Position numbers and translations under genes: made by a program
The notes under the pieces: generated by a model
Seen by the model: the letters and a program-made list of their open reading frames with translations, nothing else
What the model was told of the DNA's origin: nothing
The model's database searches: none
Assembly (NCBI GenBank): GCA_937901055.1
Contig: CALCGO010000075.1
Location: forward strand, 1-5,299
Length of the DNA: 5,299 nucleotides
Origin: an uncultured Rhodobacterales bacterium
GTDB taxonomy: Bacteria; Pseudomonadota; Alphaproteobacteria; Rhodobacterales; Rhodobacteraceae
Direction of reading: 5' to 3'
Part shown: one piece after another, positions 1-5,299 of the stretch
Layout of the letters: each line of letters opens with the position of its first letter
Position numbering within the stretch: position 1 is the first letter of the stretch

Positions 1-248
1 TAAACCGGATCATCTTTAGGTTAGTTTTGAATAGTTGTTAGATTTCATGTACTTCCTCAATTGGAATATTAAATCAGAGAGGCGTGCGATGAATGGATGG
101 GCTTAGAACGGTGATGTTCAAAGTTGCCGATTCATCAAAAAAGACATTGGATTAGTCTTCGAGACCTCAAAGCTAAGGTCTTCCTCTAGAAGAGTAGCGC
201 TTCTACCCTTCTAATAGGTCCACTTGCCGTTACAACAGCCGTTCATTT

Positions 249-273
249 CCGTCTATATGAATGATTTAGACGG
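249..273. repeat. 7-bp inverted repeat CCGTCTA / TAGACGG
   Basis: CCGTCTA at 249-255 pairs perfectly with TAGACGG at 267-273 across an 11-base AT-rich loop. After one mismatch the arms can pair a little further inward. No T-run follows on either side, so it is not a convincing intrinsic terminator. It could be a weak operator, a decayed element end, or chance in AT-rich DNA. Confidence 0.35.
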
Positions 274-540
274 CCTAAACGCCCATTCTACAGTGCTTGA
301 CTGAATGAAAGGGCGTGAAGTTGCTTAAACGAGTAGAAAAGGGACGTCTCTGATTTGGATTATGGTTTGACGAAGTGAATATCCGCTTAATGACGGATGC
401 TTCCTTCTATTACGTCCGCTTACGGTTACAAATTTGGACAAAATTACTTGAGGCGAGCCTATTGTTTTTTAAGTCGACATAACAATTAATAAAATTCCAA
501 AATGTTGGTGCGCTCTGTGCGGTCTTTAGTTAATATTCTT

Positions 541-586
541 AACCGGTTCAAACCGTCAGTCATTTGGTTCTGCCAAGGACCGGTCC
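541..586. repeat. Cluster of ACCGGT-type palindromes
   Basis: AACCGGTT (541-548) is a perfect 8-bp palindrome. It overlaps CGGTT-CA-AACCG (544-555), a second dyad. GGACCGGTCC (577-586) is a perfect 10-bp palindrome with the same ACCGGT core. Two perfect ACCGGT palindromes within 46 bp of AT-rich DNA are compatible with binding sites for a dimeric regulator, but no gene starts close by; the nearest, ialB, starts about 350 bp to the right. Confidence 0.35.
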
Positions 587-864
587 AATGGAGAAAAGCA
601 GTTGAGCTGAAACCTCAACAAACTATTGCCGTTCCGTAATAAAGAACTCAGTACCTGAGTAAATTAGTTGGTGTTTTTCAAACTCCACAAATATTAGTAA
701 CACCACTAGTGACACCGGCGTTCAAACAATATATTTTATAGGAGTTAATTCAGATACTTATGGGGTACACAATGATACAAGAAGTCCTACCGCCGGAGCC
801 ATTTCGAAATACTGTAAGCCCTAACACGCAAGTATTTGCCGATCATTAATGTGCATTAGTTGAC

Positions 865-892
865 TTACCGTTCAGTTCCTGACACCTATAAT
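865..892 (+). promoter_or_regulatory. Candidate promoter of the IalB-family gene
   Basis: TATAAT at 887-892 is a perfect -10 match. TTACCG at 865-870 gives a partial -35 match with a 16-bp spacer. A better-looking TTGACT at 860-865 would leave 21 bp, which is too long for a typical sigma-70 spacer. Transcription would start near 899, leaving a leader of about 34 bases before the ATG at 933. The AT-rich background makes a chance TATAAT possible, so only the position just upstream of a real gene supports this. Confidence 0.4.
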
Positions 893-932
893 TCAATAAT
901 AAATTCGAGCAATCAAAGGAATAACTGGCCGT

Positions 933-1478
933 ATGCGTATTCTTAAACTAGCCGCTATCTTCGCCCTCGTTGGATTTTCTGCCCATGCACAAGACGCTTC
1001 TGATTTTCCGGTCGCGGGCGCGTCAACTGCCGAGCAACCCAAGGAAATCATTCGCGAAACTCATGGGGATTGGGAAATCCGCTGCACAACCGCAAACAAC
1101 ACCTGTTTCTTGTATCAGCTTATGATGAACGATGAAGGTGCGCCGGTTGCGGAATTCAGCATCGTTAAATTGCCCCTTGGTAGCGAAGCCGTTGCGGGCG
1201 CAACGATTGTTGCCCCATTGGGAACATTGCTAACGCGCGGTGTGATCTTCGCTGTAGATGATGCTGAGGTCGTACAATACCCGTTCAGCTGGTGCACGCG
1301 TCCCGGGTGTTTCTCGCGCTTTGGATTGACCGATCTTCTGGTTGCCGACATGAAATCAGGGTCCAACGTAAACATCACACTATATTCCATTGGAAATGCC
1401 CAGAACGCCATTCCAATCTCTGCATCGCTAAACGGATTCACGGCCGCGTTTGATGCGTTAGAAAACCAGTCCGAGTAA
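933..1478 (+). CDS. IalB-family (invasion associated locus B) periplasmic protein
   Basis: The 181-residue protein has a clear Sec signal peptide: basic start (MRILK), hydrophobic core to about residue 16, and likely cleavage after AHA at 17-19. The mature part follows the IalB family pattern: HGDWEIRC (44-51), a second Cys in NTCFLYQ (C58), the AVAGATIVAPLGTLLTRG stretch (86-103), the YPFSWCTRPGCF block with C121 and C126, and the closing GFTAAFDAL (168-176). The four cysteines could form two disulphides in the periplasm. Length is normal for the family. IalB was named for erythrocyte invasion in Bartonella; homologues are common in free-living alphaproteobacteria, where the role is unclear, so virulence should not be inferred. 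AAAGGA at 915-920 precedes the ATG with a longish 12-base gap. It stands alone on its strand and converges on the beta-ketoacyl synthase gene with one base between stop codons. Confidence 0.9.
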   Translation: MRILKLAAIFALVGFSAHAQDASDFPVAGASTAEQPKEIIRETHGDWEIRCTTANNTCFLYQLMMNDEGAPVAEFSIVKLPLGSEAVAGATIVAPLGTLLTRGVIFAVDDAEVVQYPFSWCTRPGCFSRFGLTDLLVADMKSGSNVNITLYSIGNAQNAIPISASLNGFTAAFDALENQSE

Positions 1479-1512
1479 ATTAAATTGAACGCAGTGCCAA
1501 AACTGCGTTCAA
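1475..1512 (-). terminator. Intrinsic terminator of the lipid A/transpeptidase operon, inside the synthase 3' end
   Basis: TTGAACGCAGT (1485-1495) and ACTGCGTTCAA (1502-1512) form a perfect 11-bp stem with a 6-base loop. Read on the minus strand, the stem is followed at once by TTTAATTTAC, a T-rich tract, as in an intrinsic terminator. On the plus strand no T-run follows, so it should not stop ialB transcription in the same way. The stem lies within the last codons of the synthase (LNAVLALRSI), and the T tract spans the synthase stop codon and reaches the stop of the converging ialB gene. Confidence 0.7.
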
Positions 1513-2688
1513 GCCACCGAATGCAAAAGCGTTACTTAGGGCAACGTTAACTTTTTCATCGCGGGCGACATTCGGAACAACGTCCAGATCGCACGCGGGG
1601 TCCGGTTGCTCATACCCGATTGTCGGTGCGATAACGCCGTCACGCAGTGCCATCACACACGCCAGCATTTCCACCGCACCCGTCCCGCCGATCAGATGAC
1701 CATGCATGGACTTGGTCGAGGAAATCATCAGCTTATCTGCATGCGCCCCGAACACATCACGCACCGCTGCGCATTCGGTCTTGTCATTCGCCGTCGTTCC
1801 GGTTCCGTGGGCGTTGATATATCCAACTTCATCGACATTCAATCGCGCATCCAGCAACGCGCCTTTGATGGCGCGCGCAGCACCATCCTTGTTAGGCGTC
1901 ACGATATCGGAAGCATCTGACGTCATCGCAAAACCAATCACCTCGGCCAGAATATCCGCACCGCGCGCCTTGGCGTGTTCGTATTCCTCAAAGACGAACA
2001 CAGCCGCCCCTTCGCCTTGTACCATTCCGTTTCGCGTGGCCGAAAACGGGCGGCACGCGTCCTTTGACATCACGCGCAGCCCTTCCCACGCCTTGATTCC
2101 TCCGAACACCAACATACTTTCGCTTCCGCCGGTCAGCATGACATCGGTCGCACCCGACCGTATCATGTGAAACGCCTGCCCCATCGCATGGTTTGATGAG
2201 GCGCACGCTGTAGCTACCGTGTAAGATGGCCCCTGCAATTTGTAAGTCATGGAAACATGGCTGGCCGCCGCATTATTCATCAACCTTGGTACTACAAACG
2301 GATGCACACGGTTCTTGCCAGCCTCGTAAACATTTCTGTAGTTTTCGTCCTGCGTTTGCAAACCACCACCAGCGGTTCCCAGAATTACGCCGGACCGCAG
2401 CGATACGCGTTCGGTTATTTCCAACCCGCTCTGCGCCATCGCCTCTTTGGCCGAGAGCAGCGCAAACTGCGTGAACTTGTCATAAAGCACCAATTCTTGA
2501 CGGCTGAAATATTCTGCCCCGTCATAACCATGTACCTGCCCGCCGATCTTGACGCTCAACCGATCCACGTCCCGCATGACCAAATCGGAAATGCCAAGAC
2601 GCCCCTCGCGCATACCTTCCATGGTGGCAGTCGCGCTCATACCTAGCGAACTAATGGCACCTTGGCCGGTGATGACGACGCGCTTCAT
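1480..2688 (-). CDS. Beta-ketoacyl-ACP synthase, FabF (KAS II) family
   Basis: This 402-residue protein is full length for FabF-type condensing enzymes, which extend acyl chains by decarboxylative condensation of malonyl-ACP with acyl-ACP in the cytoplasm. The thiolase fold is visible throughout: MKRVVITGQG start, acyl-accepting nucleophile C162 in VATACASSNHAMG, H294 in NAHGTGT, K326 and H331 in STKSMHGHLIGGTGAVE, and the C-terminal SNAFAFGGLN loop (385-394). The Cys-His-His triad is complete, so it should be active and not a decarboxylating chain-length factor. It differs from the usual FabF in having GGTG after HLI (more often GAAG) and FGGLN for FGGTN. The ATG lies 6 bp after the stop of the acyl carrier protein gene with no strong Shine-Dalgarno, suggesting translational coupling. 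Pairing with that ACP and LpxD suggests a specialised lipid A acyl-chain role, like the FabF-XL enzymes of rhizobia, but primary fatty acid synthesis cannot be excluded. The 3' end doubles as a terminator hairpin. Confidence 0.93.
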   Translation of the reverse strand: MKRVVITGQGAISSLGMSATATMEGMREGRLGISDLVMRDVDRLSVKIGGQVHGYDGAEYFSRQELVLYDKFTQFALLSAKEAMAQSGLEITERVSLRSGVILGTAGGGLQTQDENYRNVYEAGKNRVHPFVVPRLMNNAAASHVSMTYKLQGPSYTVATACASSNHAMGQAFHMIRSGATDVMLTGGSESMLVFGGIKAWEGLRVMSKDACRPFSATRNGMVQGEGAAVFVFEEYEHAKARGADILAEVIGFAMTSDASDIVTPNKDGAARAIKGALLDARLNVDEVGYINAHGTGTTANDKTECAAVRDVFGAHADKLMISSTKSMHGHLIGGTGAVEMLACVMALRDGVIAPTIGYEQPDPACDLDVVPNVARDEKVNVALSNAFAFGGLNAVLALRSI

Positions 2689-2694
2689 TCTGGC

Positions 2695-2961
2695 CTAGTT
2701 ACCAGTTGCAGCAACGAGATCTTCAACGGCCTTTATCATTGATTGCACGTTGGAAATATCGAACTGGGAATCCGAAGGATCGTTCGCATTGAACGGCACC
2801 TGTACGTCAAACGTTTCTTCGATTGCGAACACCGCCTCGACCAAACCGAGGGAGTCGATCCCTAGCTCTTCAAGCGTTGCTTCCAAATTAACCTCGGACA
2901 CGTTCATAAGCGCTTGTTCAGCTAATATTGCAACAACCCTATCCTGCACGCTCTGTGCCAT
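2695..2961 (-). CDS. Acyl carrier protein, AcpXL-like
   Basis: An 88-residue acidic protein with the ACP signature LGIDSLGLVEAVFAIEE (33-49). S37 in the DSL motif is the expected 4'-phosphopantetheine attachment site and starts helix II. The length and the long segment after helix II, with the unusual insertion NANDPSDSQFD (58-68), differ from housekeeping AcpP of about 78 residues. The VFAIEETFDVQVP pattern resembles rhizobial AcpXL (from memory VFAIDKEFGIKIP), which carries very-long-chain hydroxy acids for lipid A; I rate that resemblance suggestive only. It starts at ATG with AAGGGG (2971-2976) 9 bases upstream. It sits 33 bp after lpxD and 6 bp before the synthase, so all three are probably co-transcribed. 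The likely job is to carry the growing or finished acyl chain between the synthase and LpxD or a later acyltransferase. Confidence 0.9.
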   Translation of the reverse strand: MAQSVQDRVVAILAEQALMNVSEVNLEATLEELGIDSLGLVEAVFAIEETFDVQVPFNANDPSDSQFDISNVQSMIKAVEDLVAATGN

Positions 2962-2994
2962 CGGATTTTTCCCCTTATGATCTCAAGTCTTCGT

Positions 2995-4083
2995 CTACTC
3001 GTTCGTAGTGAATTTTGAAACCTGTTTTTCTAAGTCAGCAAGTTTTCGCGCCAATCGCGGAAGCCGACGCAGCGCTTTGTAGCTTTCTATGCTGGTCTTC
3101 ATCGGAACCGCAGGATTCCCCATCATCACACGGTTGGGTGGCACATTCGACAAAAGCGCTGCTTTGCCCGTAGCAATCGAGTTGGCGCCGACGATCACAT
3201 GATCCATGACACCGGCGTTTCCACCAAGGATAACGCGGTCATGCAGGACTGCGCTACCGGCAATTCCGGCCATGCCACACAGTAAACAATGCTTGCCAAC
3301 CTTTACGTTGTGCCCGACCTGCACGAGGTTATCAATCTTCGTACCCGTCCCTATCACCGTATCCGAAATCGTGCCACGATCAATGGTGGTGTTCGCGCCA
3401 ACCTCCACCCTGTCCCCGATTATTACCGTACCGAGCGAATTGATACGCGCGTACTCGTCAGTGCCACCGGTGATTTCCTGAGACATGCTGCGCGCTTCTT
3501 CTATCGCCCCCGCCTCAGGCGTCACAAACGAAAAACCGTCCCCGCCGATCACTGCGTTGGACTGACAAATGAAGTCATCCCCGATCACTACCCGCGCCCG
3601 TATGCGCACGCCCTCAAAGATCAGAGCGTTCGATCCGATTTGGGCACTCTCGGCGATACTTGTATGCGATAATACGCGGGCATTCGCACCGATTTTCACG
3701 CCTTTGCCGATTACAACAAATGGACCGATGGACGGATTTTCACCGATAGAAGCAGACGGATCAACGATTGCGGTCGGGTGGATACCTTCGGCAACATCAG
3801 GCTCGACGCCAAACACCTTTGTGATCCCCGAAAGGGCATAACGCGGGCGTGGCACGAAGATAGCCGCACTTAGCCCCAAAGCTTTCCAATCCGCACCCTG
3901 CCACAAGATGGCAACACTCGCCTCGCTTTGCTGTAACGCCTCGCCGTAGGATTCGTCCATTGCCAACGCGACAAGACCATCGGAAGCAGCCCTTGGTTCG
4001 CACGGGCCGGAAATCAGCTGGTCTACATCGCCAACGGCCTCCGCCCCCAACGCACGCGCCAGTTCTGCTACGGTAATTTGCAT
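2995..4083 (-). CDS. lpxD: UDP-3-O-acylglucosamine N-acyltransferase LpxD
   Basis: LpxD transfers a 3-hydroxyacyl chain from ACP to the 2-amine of UDP-3-O-acylglucosamine, an early lipid A step in the cytoplasm. The 362-residue protein, slightly longer than E. coli LpxD (341), has the family layout. An N-terminal uridine-binding domain (about 1-98) begins MQITVAELARALGAEAVGD. A left-handed beta-helix of hexapeptide repeats (about 100-320) starts at IHPTAIVDPSASIG and includes the LpxD block VIGGDGFSF (178-186) and NTTIDRGT (231-238). The C-terminal helical tail (about 333-357) follows. H258 in VQVGHNV matches the catalytic histidine. The ATG is supported by GGAGG (4088-4092) 4 bases upstream. 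It follows the transpeptidase by 47 bp and precedes the ACP by 33 bp. In many proteobacteria lpxD lies with bamA, fabZ and lpxA; this separate location suggests a relocated or second copy (inference). Confidence 0.96.
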   Translation of the reverse strand: MQITVAELARALGAEAVGDVDQLISGPCEPRAASDGLVALAMDESYGEALQQSEASVAILWQGADWKALGLSAAIFVPRPRYALSGITKVFGVEPDVAEGIHPTAIVDPSASIGENPSIGPFVVIGKGVKIGANARVLSHTSIAESAQIGSNALIFEGVRIRARVVIGDDFICQSNAVIGGDGFSFVTPEAGAIEEARSMSQEITGGTDEYARINSLGTVIIGDRVEVGANTTIDRGTISDTVIGTGTKIDNLVQVGHNVKVGKHCLLCGMAGIAGSAVLHDRVILGGNAGVMDHVIVGANSIATGKAALLSNVPPNRVMMGNPAVPMKTSIESYKALRRLPRLARKLADLEKQVSKFTTNE

Positions 4084-4130
4084 AGAGCCTCCGAGTGGTT
4101 AATCGGTCAATCCGATCACTTCACCCACTT

Positions 4131-5189
4131 TTAGCTATCAAGTGCAGGCAATGTAACCCCGGCATTTACCAAAGCGTCAAACACCATGCGATCACGGTTG
4201 TAGACATCGTGGCGATATTGCACGTCACCCATGCCGTCGATCCACACAGTGCGGTAAACGATGTGCACAGGAACCGGCGCGGCCAAGTCAATCTGCGTTT
4301 CCTTACCGGAATTCAAGGCCCGGTTAAACGCTGCTTCGGGGTTATCTTCCTGCAGGGACAGCAGCTCGTAGGCAAATTCCATTGGTTTTTGTACACGCAC
4401 GCATCCGTGACTAAAGGCCCTAGCATCCCGCGAGAACAGGCTTTTGGACGGTGTATCATGCAGGTAAATATTAAACCGGTTAGGGAACATGAATTTCACA
4501 CGCCCCAATGCATTGCCACGCCCCGACTGCTGTTGAAGGAAAAACGGGAAGTTGTCTTCATCGAAGTATGAAAAATCAATAGCAGACGGATCAACGATTT
4601 GACCGGACCCACGAACGGTCATCAAGATATTTTCACGAGACAACACGGTTGGGTCCGCCCGAAGCTTCGGCAAATATTCCTTCGAAGCAATGCTGTAAGG
4701 TACGTTCCACTTCGGGTTCGCGATCATATGCGTCATCGTATCCGAAAACTCGGCCGTCTGGTTTCTGCCGGTGCCAACTACCACACGGAAGCTAAGTGAA
4801 GGCACTCCGTAGTCCATTACGGAGGCTGTGAAATCCGGGATGTTCACATAGATATGCCGCGATCCCAGCTCATAATTCATCCAACGCGCACGCTCCAAAT
4901 TTACGATTACCTGCTTCAGGCGTCCATCCGGTTGCGCGTTGATCGACGACAACGTCTGAGGGCCGACAAGCCCGTCGGCGTTGAGCCCGAAGTCCGTCTG
5001 GAACAGCTTTACGGCCTCTACCAAAGCATCATCGTAAGTGCGGATTGTCACGTCATCCAAAGCATACCCGCGCTGGTTAAGACGCAGGCGCAGTGCCGCG
5101 ACAACACCTTGTTCTCTCGGATATATCTTGTGGCTAGCTTCTTGGTAACCCATTCTCGGACATATCTGTGACAGTTTCTCACCTGTCAC
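4131..5189 (-). CDS. L,D-transpeptidase (YkuD/YcbB type), apparently missing its N-terminus
   Basis: L,D-transpeptidases form 3-3 peptidoglycan cross-links in the periplasm. Two domains are visible: a peptidoglycan-binding domain (about 28-85; VAALRLRLNQRGY, then FQTDFGLNADGLVGPQTLSSIN) and a YkuD catalytic domain (about 112-310) with H244 in YLHDTP and the SHGCVRVQKP motif whose nucleophile is C263. Both key residues are present. The only upstream in-frame start is GTG at 5189-5187, because a TAA lies at 5228-5226; an internal ATG at 5153-5151 (residue 13) is an alternative. Neither has a good Shine-Dalgarno, and no signal peptide follows either. YcbB-type relatives are much longer (about 615 residues in E. 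coli), with a signal sequence and N-terminal scaffold region absent here. Residues 1-23 look unlike the family, so the 5' end is probably lost or replaced. As it stands the product would stay in the cytoplasm, and the gene may be a pseudogene. It is followed by lpxD after 47 bp. Confidence 0.88.
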   Translation of the reverse strand: MTGEKLSQICPRMGYQEASHKIYPREQGVVAALRLRLNQRGYALDDVTIRTYDDALVEAVKLFQTDFGLNADGLVGPQTLSSINAQPDGRLKQVIVNLERARWMNYELGSRHIYVNIPDFTASVMDYGVPSLSFRVVVGTGRNQTAEFSDTMTHMIANPKWNVPYSIASKEYLPKLRADPTVLSRENILMTVRGSGQIVDPSAIDFSYFDEDNFPFFLQQQSGRGNALGRVKFMFPNRFNIYLHDTPSKSLFSRDARAFSHGCVRVQKPMEFAYELLSLQEDNPEAAFNRALNSGKETQIDLAAPVPVHIVYRTVWIDGMGDVQYRHDVYNRDRMVFDALVNAGVTLPALDS

Positions 5190-5233
5190 CCGTGCATGAC
5201 AAGCTCGTTTTGCATGACAATTGAATTATGTCA
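5168..5233. promoter_or_regulatory. Cluster of TGACA/TGTCA elements at the transpeptidase 5' end
   Basis: Five TGACA/TGTCA pentamers lie within 65 bp: 5169-5173, 5184-5188, 5197-5201, 5215-5219 and 5229-5233. They include a perfect 7-bp dyad GTGACAG / CTGTCAC (5168-5174 and 5183-5189, 8-base loop), a 10-bp direct repeat TGCATGACAA (5193-5202 and 5211-5220), and a second TGACA-N9-TGTCA dyad (5215-5233). The minus-strand TTGACA at 5234-5229 is also a perfect -35 match, but no good -10 follows at 16-18 bp. This resembles a multi-site operator in a divergent control region. The first dyad overlaps the GTG start of the transpeptidase. The regulator is unknown. Confidence 0.4.
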
Positions 5234-5299
5234 AAAACAACACTAACAACAACATTGAGACTTGAACTTGCACAATTCTTTTTCGAAAATGAACGTTCG
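5228..5299 (+). CDS. Possible 5' end of a divergent gene, running off the window
   Basis: From the ATG at 5228 the plus strand is open for 24 codons to the window edge. The product begins MSKTTLTTTLRLELAQFFF and ends with ENERS: a Thr-rich start, then an amphipathic helix-like stretch. I do not recognise it. There is no Shine-Dalgarno; the upstream bases are ACAATTGAATT. The start lies inside the TGACA/TGTCA cluster, as expected for a divergent gene sharing a control region with the transpeptidase. The stretch is short and low in complexity (repeated AAC), so chance openness is likely enough that I hold this loosely. Confidence 0.25.
   Translation, partial: MSKTTLTTTLRLELAQFFFENERS

Larger units (their letters stand above)
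1..932. other. Gene-poor AT-rich intergenic or decayed region
   Basis: No frame on either strand gives a protein I recognise, and stops are frequent in all frames. Base composition differs sharply from the genes to the right: 19 of 60 bases are G/C in the lines starting at 1 and 481, against 34 of 60 in the line starting at 1981. It contains several short dyads (249-273, 541-555, 577-586, 704-711), an 8-bp direct repeat TCCGCTTA (382-389 and 415-422), and a 29-codon ORF at 760-849 that I do not trust. The right end carries the likely ialB promoter and ribosome binding site. I see no transposase remnant, tRNA or CRISPR repeat. It could be a relic of an older gene or insertion, or simply a long intergenic spacer. 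Confidence 0.7.

Noticed and set aside
187..205. TAGAAG / CTTCTA hairpin in the left spacer
   Set aside because: Six base pairs with a 7-base loop and no T tract; expected by chance in this composition.
544..576. tRNA T-arm-like GGTTCAAACC followed by a downstream CCA, a possible tRNA-derived attachment site
   Set aside because: The T-stem pairing fails beyond three base pairs and no acceptor, anticodon or D-arm can be built around it.
760..849. 29-codon ORF starting MGYTMIQEVLPPEPF with AGGAG at 740-744
   Set aside because: The Shine-Dalgarno-like sequence is 15 bases from the ATG, no family is recognisable, and short ORFs are expected by chance in this spacer.
1115..1441. Long minus-strand frame opposite ialB
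   Set aside because: It is antisense to a well-supported gene and gives no recognisable protein.
1606..2646. Several plus-strand frames opposite the synthase
   Set aside because: They are shadows of the synthase reading frame with no domain or start signal of their own.
3206..3841. Plus-strand frames opposite lpxD, with apparent short repeats
   Set aside because: The periodicity comes from the hexapeptide repeats of LpxD on the other strand.
4102..4116. ATCGG / CCGAT dyad between the transpeptidase and lpxD as a terminator
   Set aside because: The stem is only 5 bp and no T tract follows; at most a weak attenuator, so the operon is probably continuous here.

Overview
The window looks like alphaproteobacterial chromosome, most likely Rhodobacterales (Roseobacter group). 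The basis is family recognition: an IalB-type secreted protein, and a compact LpxD - acyl carrier protein - beta-ketoacyl synthase operon downstream of a YkuD/YcbB-type L,D-transpeptidase. Gene-dense DNA is moderately GC-rich (34 of 60 bases are G/C in the line starting at 1981). The left flank is much more AT-rich (19 of 60 in the lines starting at 1 and 481). I cannot name a genus from this.

Layout. Positions 1-932 hold no recognisable gene: AT-rich intergenic or decayed DNA with short palindromes and, at its right end, a plausible promoter for the next gene. Positions 933-1478 (+) encode a complete, signal-peptide-bearing IalB-family periplasmic protein. Converging on it with a single base between the stop codons is a minus-strand operon read from right to left: L,D-transpeptidase (5189-4131), lpxD (4083-2995), acyl carrier protein (2961-2695) and FabF-type beta-ketoacyl-ACP synthase (2688-1480). 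A perfect 11-bp hairpin with a T-rich tail, built into the last codons of the synthase, is a good candidate terminator for this operon. The last 110 bases (5190-5299) are again AT-rich. They contain a cluster of TGACA/TGTCA elements and an open frame running off the right edge.

How the genes work together. All the operon products act on envelope biogenesis. LpxD adds the N-linked 3-hydroxyacyl chains of lipid A; the small ACP and the condensing enzyme could build or carry the acyl chain it uses; the transpeptidase cross-links peptidoglycan. The small ACP shares a short pattern with the AcpXL carriers for very-long-chain lipid A acyl groups. A lipid A-dedicated acyl module is therefore an inference from gene order and family, not something the sequence proves.

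The main oddity is the transpeptidase. Its peptidoglycan-binding and catalytic domains are intact, but it has no signal peptide and lacks the N-terminal region expected of a YcbB-type enzyme. Its homologous part begins about 25 codons from the first available start, next to the AT-rich right flank. It looks 5'-truncated or rearranged. I found no mobile element, CRISPR array, tRNA or rRNA, and no clear sign of an undescribed defence or mobile system.
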